A DNA stretch of 17,258 nt from an uncultured Petrimonas sp. (GTDB taxonomy: Bacteria; Bacteroidota; Bacteroidia; Bacteroidales; Dysgonomonadaceae): NCBI GenBank assembly GCA_934621705.1, contig CAKTUP010000026.1, positions 1-17,258 on the forward strand, in the 5' to 3' direction. The notes below the pieces were generated by a model that made no database searches, had not been told where the DNA came from, and saw nothing but the letters and a program-made list of their open reading frames with translations. Positions 6,781 through 15,700 of the stretch are shown one piece after another (the first letter of the stretch is position 1; each line of letters starts with the position of its first letter). The position numbers and the translations under genes are program-made.

Positions 6781-7866
6781 ATGAAATATTTCACTTATTT
6801 AAGCTTAACGGTCTTTTTTTTTCTTAGTGTTGTATCTTGCAACTCCGACAAAAAAGAAAATCCCGAGCAAACCGTCCAGCAACTCCTCCCCGACACCCCC
6901 GCCGAAGTAACCGCCATGACGCTCAACACCACCGATTTTGAGCACGAACTCGTGAGCAACGGCAAAATATCGGCGCGCACGGTGGCAGAACTTAAATTTC
7001 AAACCTCGGAAACGATTGCCCAGATATTCGTAAAAAACGGTTCGAGCGTTTCGCAAGGGCAGCGCATTGCCACGCTCGACACCTATTCCATCAACAACCG
7101 GTTGGAACAGGCAAAAGACGCGTTAGACCGCAGCCGGCTGGAAATGCAGGACGTGCTTATCGGGCAAGGCTACAAATTAGACAGCCTCGGTGCCGTTCCG
7201 GCAGACGTGATGCAGCTTGCCCGCGTAAAAAGCGGCTTCAACTCGGCACAAACGCAGTTCAATATGGCAACGCACGATTTACAGCGAGCCACACTCACCG
7301 CACCCATCGGCGGCGTAATTGCCAACCTGTTTGCCAAGCCGCACTCGCTTTCATCGCCCGGCGAAGTATTTTGCAACATCATCGACACACGCAGCTTGGA
7401 AGTGCAGTTTACCGTGTTGGAAAACGAACTCGGCTTCATCAATATTGGCGACAATATGAAAATCGTTCCCTTTTCGATGCCCGACGTGGAAGTAACCGGG
7501 CGTGTTTCGGAAATCAACCCGTGGGTAAACGAAAACGGAATGGTGCAGATAAAAGCCGCCGTGAATTACAACGCCCGCTTGGTGGAAGGAATGAACGTTC
7601 GCGTGAGCATGTTCCGCTCCGCAGGTAAGCAGTGGGTGGTTCCCAAAACCGCCGTGGTGTTGCGTACCGGAAAACAGGTTGTTTTTGCCGTGGTGGACGG
7701 ACGTGCCATTTGGCATTACGTACAAACCGGATTGGAAAACGCCACGGAATACACCATCACGAGTGAAACGTTGAAAGAGGGCGACCAAATCATCGTGAGC
7801 GGAAACATCAACCTCGCACACGAATCGCCGGTAACGGTAACGGAAAAAGAGAATACGGAAAATTAA
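6781..7866 (+). CDS. RND efflux periplasmic adaptor lipoprotein (HlyD/AcrA family)
   Basis: A 361-residue membrane fusion protein linking an RND pump to a TolC-like channel. It has a lipoprotein signal with Cys at residue 20 (SVVSC). Next come a lipoyl/barrel-sandwich half (about 50-100, including VKNGSSVSQGQRIATLD), a short alpha-helical hairpin (about 100-165) and the second lipoyl half (LTAPIGGVIANLF). A beta-barrel (LEVQFTVLENELGFINIGD) and a membrane-proximal domain with VVPKTAVVLRTGKQVVFAVVDG finish the standard order. It is the first gene of a four-gene efflux locus; permease 1 begins 76 bases later. The signal peptide is AT-rich and contains a T9 run (6814-6822), while the sequence from about 6840 onward becomes much richer in GC. 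No clear promoter was found in the short gap upstream, and no regulator gene is present in the window. Confidence 0.92.
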   Translation: MKYFTYLSLTVFFFLSVVSCNSDKKENPEQTVQQLLPDTPAEVTAMTLNTTDFEHELVSNGKISARTVAELKFQTSETIAQIFVKNGSSVSQGQRIATLDTYSINNRLEQAKDALDRSRLEMQDVLIGQGYKLDSLGAVPADVMQLARVKSGFNSAQTQFNMATHDLQRATLTAPIGGVIANLFAKPHSLSSPGEVFCNIIDTRSLEVQFTVLENELGFINIGDNMKIVPFSMPDVEVTGRVSEINPWVNENGMVQIKAAVNYNARLVEGMNVRVSMFRSAGKQWVVPKTAVVLRTGKQVVFAVVDGRAIWHYVQTGLENATEYTITSETLKEGDQIIVSGNINLAHESPVTVTEKENTEN

Positions 7867-7900
7867 TTTAATTGTCGGCATATCAACTTCACTATCTTGC

Positions 7901-7942
7901 CAACAGCCAATAGCTAACAGCCAAAAGCCAAAAGCCAACCAA
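7901..7942. repeat. Phased degenerate heptamer repeat (YAANAGC) before permease 1
   Basis: Five exact seven-base steps: CAACAGC, CAATAGC, TAACAGC, CAAAAGC, CAAAAGC (7901-7935), then CAACCAA, running directly into ATG 7943. The array fills the right half of the adaptor-permease gap and forms the leader of the permease start. No Shine-Dalgarno sequence is present within it. Confidence 0.75.
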
Positions 7943-10900
7943 ATGATCAAATTCCTCCTTCAACGCCCCATCGCCGTCCTAATGGTATTTCTGGCCTGCG
8001 TCATTATCGGCATCATCACCTACAACACGCTGCCCGTGTCGCTGTTGCCCGACATTGCCATTCCCGAAATCACCGTGCAGGTAACAGGTGACAATATGTC
8101 GGCACGCGAGCTGGAAAACAGCGTGGTAAAACCCGTCCGTCGCCAGCTGATGCAGGTGGGCAAACTGCGCGACATCCGCAGCGAAGCCCGCGACGGTTCC
8201 GCCATCGTGCGCCTGAAATTCGATTTCGGCACCAACACCGATTTGGCGTTTATCGAAGTGAACGAGAAAATAGATGCCGCGATGAACAGCCTGCCCCGCG
8301 ATTTCCGCCGCCCGCGCGTCATCAAAGCCAGCGCCACCGACATTCCCGTGTTCTACCTGAACCTCACGCTGAAAGAGGAGAAACCCTACACGCCCACCGA
8401 CGAACAAAAATTCCTCGACCTGTCCGACTTTGCCGACAACGTGGTAAAACGCCGCATCGAACAGCTGCCCCAAGTGGCAATGGCGGATATGACGGGACTG
8501 ATGTACCGACATCTTCAGATCGTACCCGACTTAAATATGTTGGAGTCCGCCTCAATAAGTTTAAACGATATAGAAAACACCCTGGCGGCAAACAACATTG
8601 AGCCCGGCAGTATGACCGTGCGCGACGGGTATTACGAGTACAACATCAAGTTCTCCTCGCTGTTGCGCACGCCTGAAGATGTGCAAAACATTTACCTGCG
8701 GAAAGGCGACCGCATTTTTCAGTTGAAAGATTTGGCAAAAATAGAGGTAGTGCGCCAACCCGAAACCGGTCTTTCGCTTATCGGCGGAAAACGCGCCGTA
8801 ACGCTGGGCGTCATCAAACAGGCAGACGAAACGATGAAGAGCCTCAAAAAATCGCTCAACACCACCCTTGCCGACCTCGAACGCACCTACCCCGACGTGC
8901 AGTTTACCGTGAACCGAAACCAAACCGAACTGTTAGACTACACCATCGCCAACCTGCAGGAAAATCTCACGCTCGGATTTCTGCTCGTTTTCATTGTGGC
9001 GTTGCTTTTCTTGGGCGATGCCAAATCTCCGATCATCATCGGCATCAGTATGACAACCGCGCTGCTTGCCACGTTTATTTTCTTCTATCTCTTCGGGCAG
9101 TCGCTCAACATCATTTCCCTTTCGGGATTGATTTTGGCGGTGGGAATGATGATTGACAGTGCCATCATCGTTACCGACATCATCAGCCAGTACCGGATGC
9201 AAGGCTACTCGCTGGAAGAGTCGTGCATCAAGGGAACCAACGAGGTCATCACGCCCGCGCTCAGTTCCACGCTTACCACCATCGCCGTTTTCGTGCCGTT
9301 GGTGTTTATGAGCGGTATTGCCGGCGCCATTTTCTTTGCACAGGCGTTTGCCGTGAGCGTAGGGCTGCTGATTTCGTACTGCACGGGAATTATTCTCTTG
9401 CCGGTGCTGTACAAATTGGTGTACGGAATGAAAATACGCCCCAACAAAATAGGCGATTTCTTTGCCCGCACACAGAGGCAAGCCGACAAATGGGCGTTCG
9501 GTTGGTACGACCGGGGCATTGAATTTTTCTTTCGCCACAAAACCGCCACGTTCCTGTTTATCATCCTTTCCGTTCCGTTTTGTGTGCTGATGTTTCGCAT
9601 TATGCCCCAAACCTCGATGCCGCACATCGACCACACCGAAACCGTGGCGATGGTGGAGTGGAACGAAAACATCCACGTGGACGAAAACAAGGAACGGGTT
9701 TTCCGTTTGATGCAGGCAACCGATGAACTGACCTCCGAACATTCGGGATACGTGGGGCATCGGCAATACCTGTTGGACAAGGAAAACGACCTCTCGCCCT
9801 CCGAAGCGCAACTCTATTTCCGTACCGATAAAGCGCTGCAAATAGACAAACTCAAACAGCTCATTACGGAGTGGATACGAACGAATTACCCGCACGCCGT
9901 GGTTACCTTTTCGCCGCCCGAAAACGTGTTCGAGAAGATATTCGACACCTCCGAAGCCGACATCGCCCTGCAACTTTATCCCTCCAACCGCGAGGAGGTT
10001 CCCGATGCCGAAACCATCCGCGCCACGGAGCGAAAACTGCTTGCCGCCACCGGAGAGCAAGCCGAGGGCGTGCCCTTTGAACAGCAATACACGGTGAGCA
10101 TCGACAAGGAAAAACTGCTGCTTTACGGCGTGAATTACGGCGAAGTGTATCGCACGCTGCGTACCGCTTTTCGCGAGAACCAGATTGCCGTGTTGCGCTC
10201 GTACCAGCAATATTTGCCCATTTCGTTGGCGGGAAAACAGCAAACCGTGGAGCAGGTGTTGCGCGAAACGCTGGTAAAAGCCAACGCTACCACCAATAAT
10301 CCGGGAACGATGATCCCGTTGCAGTCGCTCGTGAAAGTGCATCGGGGCGAAGACATCAAAACCATCGTGGCGGGTAAAAACGGCGAGTACATCCCGATGA
10401 ATTACTACAACGTGAAGCGTCCCGAAACGCTGATCGAAAATGCCGAAAAGGCAATAAGGCAAGACAACCGGTGGGAAGCACAGTTTTCGGGCAGTTTCTT
10501 TTCCAACAAAAAAATGTTGGGCGAGTTGGTGGTCATCCTTTTGGTATCCATTCTGCTGATGTATTTTATCCTTTCGTCGCAATTCGAAAACTTTTTGCAG
10601 CCGCTTATCGTGCTGATTGAAATCCCCATCGACATCGCGTTTGCCCTCGTGTTGCTTTGGGCAACGGGGCATACGCTCAACCTGATGAGTGCCATCGGCT
10701 TGATCGTGTCGAGCGGTATCATCATCAACGACAGCATTCTGAAATTGGATATGATTAACGAACTGCGCAAACAAGGCGTTCCGCTGATGGAGGCAATCCA
10801 TACGGGTGGCGTGAAACGTTTGCGCGCCATTATTATGACGTCGCTCACCACCATTTTGGCAATGGTGCCGCTGCTCTTTTCGTCCGATTTGGGTTCGGAA

Positions 10901-11053
10901 TTGCAGAAACCGTTGGCCATCGGGATGATCGGAACGATGATTATCGGGATGCTGGTCAGCCTGTTTGTGGTGCCGGTAGTGTATTGGGCGATTTATAAGG
11001 GTCGGAAGACGGAAGACGGAAGTCCGAAGTTGGAGAATGTATCAATTAACTAA
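7943..11053 (+). CDS. RND efflux permease 1 (AcrB/SwrC-like, HAE-type)
   Basis: A full-length 1036-residue inner-membrane pump of the resistance-nodulation-division superfamily, driving export by proton exchange. The N-terminus is typical (IKFLLQRPIAVLMVFLACV, then LPVSLLPDIAIPEI). Two porter domains alternate with TM bundles: a TM2-TM6 block at about 335-490 and a TM8-TM12 block at about 870-1015. The TM4 relay site reads GMMIDSAIIVTD, with D405 kept and Ser at 406 where AcrB has its second Asp. In TM10 the AcrB Lys position is N929 (GIIINDSIL). Such paired changes also occur in SwrC-like RND proteins, so the pump may still be active with a different relay. Substrates cannot be inferred. The adaptor is upstream and the TolC-like channel 119 bases downstream. 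Long antisense frames across it are shadows of the GC-rich code. Confidence 0.95.
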   Translation: MIKFLLQRPIAVLMVFLACVIIGIITYNTLPVSLLPDIAIPEITVQVTGDNMSARELENSVVKPVRRQLMQVGKLRDIRSEARDGSAIVRLKFDFGTNTDLAFIEVNEKIDAAMNSLPRDFRRPRVIKASATDIPVFYLNLTLKEEKPYTPTDEQKFLDLSDFADNVVKRRIEQLPQVAMADMTGLMYRHLQIVPDLNMLESASISLNDIENTLAANNIEPGSMTVRDGYYEYNIKFSSLLRTPEDVQNIYLRKGDRIFQLKDLAKIEVVRQPETGLSLIGGKRAVTLGVIKQADETMKSLKKSLNTTLADLERTYPDVQFTVNRNQTELLDYTIANLQENLTLGFLLVFIVALLFLGDAKSPIIIGISMTTALLATFIFFYLFGQSLNIISLSGLILAVGMMIDSAIIVTDIISQYRMQGYSLEESCIKGTNEVITPALSSTLTTIAVFVPLVFMSGIAGAIFFAQAFAVSVGLLISYCTGIILLPVLYKLVYGMKIRPNKIGDFFARTQRQADKWAFGWYDRGIEFFFRHKTATFLFIILSVPFCVLMFRIMPQTSMPHIDHTETVAMVEWNENIHVDENKERVFRLMQATDELTSEHSGYVGHRQYLLDKENDLSPSEAQLYFRTDKALQIDKLKQLITEWIRTNYPHAVVTFSPPENVFEKIFDTSEADIALQLYPSNREEVPDAETIRATERKLLAATGEQAEGVPFEQQYTVSIDKEKLLLYGVNYGEVYRTLRTAFRENQIAVLRSYQQYLPISLAGKQQTVEQVLRETLVKANATTNNPGTMIPLQSLVKVHRGEDIKTIVAGKNGEYIPMNYYNVKRPETLIENAEKAIRQDNRWEAQFSGSFFSNKKMLGELVVILLVSILLMYFILSSQFENFLQPLIVLIEIPIDIAFALVLLWATGHTLNLMSAIGLIVSSGIIINDSILKLDMINELRKQGVPLMEAIHTGGVKRLRAIIMTSLTTILAMVPLLFSSDLGSELQKPLAIGMIGTMIIGMLVSLFVVPVVYWAIYKGRKTEDGSPKLENVSIN

Positions 11054-11086
11054 TTTACCAATATGCCAATGTGATAATTTGTTTAT

Positions 11087-11158
11087 AGTTTAAGGTTCAG
11101 GGTTAAAGTTCGTCTAAAAGTCTTGGTTCTTGGTTCTTTGCTCTTTACTCTTTGTTCT
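11087..11158. repeat. Two short heptamer arrays between permease 1 and tolC
   Basis: The first array reads AGTTTAA, GGTTCAG, GGTTAAA (11087-11107), with GTT kept in register. The second is cleaner: TCTTGGT, TCTTGGT, TCTTTGC, TCTTTAC, TCTTTGT (11121-11155), followed by TCT. Just upstream, two octamers CCAATATG and CCAATGTG (11058-11073) form another small repeat. Together these make up most of the gap of about 120 bases. Confidence 0.7.
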
Positions 11159-11172
11159 AAAATAATGTAAAA

Positions 11173-12660
11173 ATGAAACATACCCGTTTATTATTCCTTT
11201 TCGCGGTTATGGGTTGGTTCGGTTTATCCACTGTTTCCGCCCAACAAACCGAAATTACCCTCGATTTGCAGCGTACCGTGGCGTTGGCAAACGACAGTTC
11301 GCTCTCGGCATTCCGCGCCAAAAATATGTATATGGCGAGCTATTGGCAATACCGCACGTTTAAAGCGGCACGGTTGCCGTCGCTCACGCTCTATATGACG
11401 CCGTTGCGATACAACCGCGACTTTACCCGTCGCTACGATTCGGAACAAAACATTGATGTCTATCGCCAACAGCAGTCGCTCTATTCCTACGGAAACCTTG
11501 CGGCACAGCAAAACTTCGACCTCACGGGCGGAACGTTTTTCGTAGATACCGAATTGGGATACATCCGCAACTTCGGCGACCAGGCACGCAGTCAGTTCAA
11601 CAGCGTGCCCATCCGCATCGGTTATAGGCAGGAGTTGTTGGGTTACAACCGTTTCAAGTGGGAAAAGAAAATCGAACCGCTCAAATTCGAAAGGGCGCAA
11701 AAGGAGTTAATCTCCAACTTGGAAACCACGGCAGAAACGGCGTCGGGCTATTTCTTCGATTTGGCGATGGCACAAGCCGAACACCGTTTAGCACGGGAAA
11801 ACCGCCAAAACTCCGAACGACTGTATCAAATTGGCGAAGAGAAGCACAAAATCGCCTCCATCGGGCAATCGGAATTGCTCACGCTAAAACTCGACCGCGT
11901 AAACGCCCAAAACTCACTTCAAAATGCTGAACTGCGGTTGAAACGGGCGATGTTCGCCTTGGCAGCTTATCTCAATCTGGACAAGAACACGAAAATCACG
12001 CTGCAATTGCCCGATTATCCCCAAGATGTTTTCGTCAGCGTGGACGACGCGCTGATGTTTGCCAAAGAGAACAATCCACAGTATCTTGAACATAAGCAAC
12101 GGATATTGGAATCGCAGCAAACGCTCGACCGCACCCGACGCGAATCGCTGTTCAGCGCGGGACTTTCGGCCAGCGTGGGATTCAACCAGATAGCGCCCAC
12201 CTTTCGCGACGTGTACCGCAATCCGTTACAGCAAGACATTCTGGGACTGACGCTTACCATCCCACTGGTAGATTGGGGCGTACGCAAAGGGCGTTACAAC
12301 ATGGCGAAAAACAACCTCAACATCACGCAGCTGACGGCACAGGAAAGCGAAATCCGATTGGAAGAAGACGTAATAATGACGGTAGGCGATTTCTCGGTGC
12401 AACAACAAATGATTCGCAGCGCCGAAGAAGCGATGGAACTCGCCAAAGTGGCGTACGAACAAACGCAGGAGCGGTTTATCATCGGTAAAGCAGATATCAA
12501 CAGCCTCACGCTGTCCACCAACCGCCGCCAGGAAGCGCAACGCAACTACATTTCCGCCTTGCGGAACTATTGGCAGAGTTATTTCAAACTGCGCAAACTC
12601 ACGTTGTATGATTTTGAAAAAAACAAACCGATTGAAGTAAACTTCAATGATATTCAGTAG
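11173..12660 (+). CDS. TolC-family outer-membrane efflux protein
   Basis: A 495-residue outer-membrane factor providing the exit duct for the pump. It has a cleavable signal peptide (hydrophobic RLLFLFAVMGWFGLS, probable cut after VSA near residue 23). Two OEP repeats rich in long amphipathic helices follow. Recognisable parts include the opening helix ITLDLQRTVALANDSS, the helix ETASGYFFDLAMAQAEHRLA, the turn of the second repeat (VDDALMFAKENNPQYLEHKQ) and strand LTLTIPLVDWGVRKGRYN. The length is normal for the family. It sits between the two permease genes, which suggests both use this channel. The stop codon TAG (12658-12660) lies inside the first copy of a 17-base direct repeat. Confidence 0.92.
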   Translation: MKHTRLLFLFAVMGWFGLSTVSAQQTEITLDLQRTVALANDSSLSAFRAKNMYMASYWQYRTFKAARLPSLTLYMTPLRYNRDFTRRYDSEQNIDVYRQQQSLYSYGNLAAQQNFDLTGGTFFVDTELGYIRNFGDQARSQFNSVPIRIGYRQELLGYNRFKWEKKIEPLKFERAQKELISNLETTAETASGYFFDLAMAQAEHRLARENRQNSERLYQIGEEKHKIASIGQSELLTLKLDRVNAQNSLQNAELRLKRAMFALAAYLNLDKNTKITLQLPDYPQDVFVSVDDALMFAKENNPQYLEHKQRILESQQTLDRTRRESLFSAGLSASVGFNQIAPTFRDVYRNPLQQDILGLTLTIPLVDWGVRKGRYNMAKNNLNITQLTAQESEIRLEEDVIMTVGDFSVQQQMIRSAEEAMELAKVAYEQTQERFIIGKADINSLTLSTNRRQEAQRNYISALRNYWQSYFKLRKLTLYDFEKNKPIEVNFNDIQ

Positions 12661-12689
12661 TAATTCGGTGGTTATTCAGTAGTAATTCG
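12651..12689. repeat. 17-bp direct repeat overlapping the tolC stop
   Basis: TATTCAGTAGTAATTCG occurs at 12651-12667 and again, identically, at 12673-12689, a period of 22 bases. The first copy includes the last codons and stop of the TolC-like gene; the second lies in the gap before permease 2. This may be a local tandem duplication of the gene end. Confidence 0.8.
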
Positions 12690-12751
12690 TCGTGTTGGTG
12701 AATTGTTCAACGCCACAACCAATATCTATTGAATAACACGTAGCGAATTAC
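12682..12751. repeat. Imperfect dyad between tolC and permease 2
   Basis: GTAATTCG-T-CGTGTT (12682-12696) pairs with AACACG-TAG-CGAATTAC (12735-12751): 8 plus 6 complementary bases interrupted by a small asymmetric bulge, with a loop of about 38 bases. There is no T-run after it, so it does not look like an ordinary terminator. It could form an mRNA structure ahead of the GTG start at 12784. Confidence 0.55.
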
Positions 12752-12783
12752 CATGGAATTACAGCGAAGCAAAATAATACGAA

Positions 12784-15700
12784 GTGAACAACAAAAACAG
12801 CATATCCTCCTTTACCGTCATCGTTGCTTTTCTTAGCATCGCGATGATGGGTATTGCTCTTATTCCGCTCTTGCCGATAAAGCTGGCGCCCTCACGCACC
12901 TTGCCGAGTTTGACCGTCTATTTCTCTATGCCCGGCAACTCCGCCCGCATCGTGGAGATGGAAGCCACATCGAAACTGGAATCGATGCTGGCGCGCATCG
13001 GCGGCGTAAAAAACATTTACTCCACATCGGGGAACGGCTGGGGAAACATCACCCTCGAACTCGACAAGCACACACCCGTGGATGCCGCCCGCTTCGAAGC
13101 ATCCACCATCGTTCGCCAGACGTGGAACGATTTATCGCGCGAAGTATCATATCCCTACATCTCCGTTCGCCGTCCGGACGAAAATGCATCACGCCCGTTT
13201 ATGACCTTTACTGTTAATTCGGCCGCCACGCCCATCGTTATCCAAAAATACACCGAAAACACCATCAAGCAGCAACTTAGTGATATCGCCGGAATTTATA
13301 AAATAGACGTTCGGGGGGCAACGCCACTGGAATGGCAATTAACCTACGATAACGACCAACTGCAAGCCCTCGGCGTAACGGTAAACGACATTCAACAAGC
13401 CGTTTCGATGTACTATTCCACCGATTTTCTGGGAATGGCGGAAACGCGAAACGAAAACCACACGCCCTCGTGGATGCGCGTTATGCTGGTTTCGGGCGGC
13501 GATAACAACGCCTTCGACGCTTCCGCTATTACCGTGAAGAACCGCGACGGCGCGCTTATCCGCTTAGACCAATTGGTAAAAGTGGTGCATACCGAGCAGT
13601 CGCCCCAAAGCCATTACCGCATCAACGGGCTTAATTCCATCTACCTCTCGCTTACGGCGGAAGAAACCGCCAACCAACTGCGGTTGAGCAAACAGGTGCA
13701 CGAAGCCATTGACGAAATCCGCCGTGCGCTTCCCCCCGGTTACGAAATACACAACAGCTACGATGCCACCGAATATATCCACGCCGAACTGAACAAGATT
13801 TACCTGCGAAGCGGATTAACAGTATTGATTCTCTTGCTTTTTGTGTTGCTCATTACGCGCAACGTGCGTTACCTGTTTCTCATTACTGTTACGCTGGCCA
13901 TCAACCTCGCCGTTGCCGTGATTTTCTATTACCTGTTCGGACTGGAGATACAGCTTTATTCGTTGGCGGGCATTACTATTTCCTTGAGCCTGATTATCGA
14001 CAACACCATCATCATGACCGACCACCTGATGCACCGCCAAAACCGCAACGCCTTTATGCCCATTCTGGCGGCAACAATGACCACGGTGGGGGCGTTGTCC
14101 ATCATTTTCTTTCTGGACGAAAAGATACGGTTAAATCTACAGGATTTCGCTGCCGTGGTGATGATTAACCTGTCGGTTTCGTTGGCGGTAGCGCTGTTTT
14201 TCGTTCCGGCCATGGTAGAGAAAATCAAGCTGAAAAAACGCAAACCGATGAAAAGGCGGGGCTTGTTACGCCGCCTTCCCGTCCGTCCTCGCCGTCTGAC
14301 TGTTTATTTCAACCGCTTTTACGGCGGAATGATACGCATCCTTTCAAGATACAAATGGATACCGTTTACGGCTATAGTCCTCTTGTTCGGCTTACCCGTT
14401 TTCCTGCTTCCCGACAAAATCGAGAAAGAAACCAAATTTGCCGAACGGTACAACAAGATTTTCGATAACTCCACCTACAAAGAGAAAGTAAAACCCGTTG
14501 TAAATAAAGCCTTGGGCGGAGCGTGGCGTCTGTTTTCCGAAAAGGTGTATCAGGGCAGTTATTTTACCCGCAGCGAAGAAGTGGTGCTGACCATTACCGC
14601 CTCCATGCCCAACGGAACCACGCTGCCCCAGATGAACGCGCTTATCGAAAAGATGGAGCGCTACCTGAGCGGCTTCTCCGAAATTCGCCAGTTTCAGACC
14701 GATATTCCCAACGCGCGAAGGGCATCCATCCGGGTATTTTTCAATAAAGAGTCGGAACGGAGCGGTTTTCCGTACCAACTCAAAAGCAGCGTTATTACCA
14801 AAGCGTTGGAATTGGGCGGCGGAAGCTGGGGCGTGTATGGTTTGCAGGACCAGGGATTCAGCAACGACGTGACCGAATTTGCCGGAAGTTATCGCGTGAA
14901 ACTCTACGGCTACAACTACGACGAATTGACGGCGTGGGCGGATACGCTCAAAAACCGGTTGCTGACGTACCGGCGTATCAAGGAAGTACTGATAAATTCC
15001 AATTTCTCGTGGTACAAAGACGATTACCGCGAGTTTTCGTTCGATTTGAACAAGCAGCGGCTGGCTTCCGAAGGTTTTATGCCGGGCGAATTGTTTGCTT
15101 CGTTGCAGCCTGTTTTTGCTAAAGACGTGTGGGCGGGTTCGCTGATTATCGACGGCGAGCGCGAAGACATCAAGCTGGCAAGCCGCCAAAGCAAAGATTA
15201 CGACATTTGGGCGTTACAATACATGGCGCACAACTTGGGAAACAGGATGTATCGGTTGGACGAGTTGGCGGATATCTCCAAAGAGCAGGCGCCGCAGGAA
15301 GTGGGTAAGGAGAACCAGCAGTACCGGTTGGCGTTGCAGTTCGATTACATCGGCGCCAATACGCAGGCGGGGCGTGTGCTCGACCGCGAAGTGAAAGGCA
15401 TCAACGATATCCTGCCCATGGGCTACACCGCCGAAAAGGAAGAGAGCGGTTGGGGATGGGGAAAGAAAGACAACAAACAGTATTGGCTTATCGGTTTGCT
15501 TATTGTGATTATTTTCTTTACCACTACCGTACTGTTCAACTCGATAAAACAGCCGTTGGCGGTAATTTTTGTGATTCCGGTGTCGTTTATCGGGGTATTT
15601 CTCACGTTTTACTGGTTTAAGCTGAATTTCGACCAGGGCGGTTTTGCGTCGTTTATCCTGCTTTCGGGCATTACCGTGAACGCCAGCATCTATATCCTGA

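Noticed and set aside
8933..10801. A 622-codon open frame on the - strand across permease 1, and many shorter antisense frames in the efflux genes
   Set aside because: They lie wholly inside well-recognised RND and TolC genes, have Phe/His/Arg/Gly-rich translations typical of antisense reading of GC-rich codons, and show no family motif.
12753..12836. Small upstream frame starting ATG 12753 and overlapping the GTG start of permease 2
   Set aside because: It encodes only about 27 polar residues with no recognisable feature and could arise by chance; a leader-peptide role would need comparative support.
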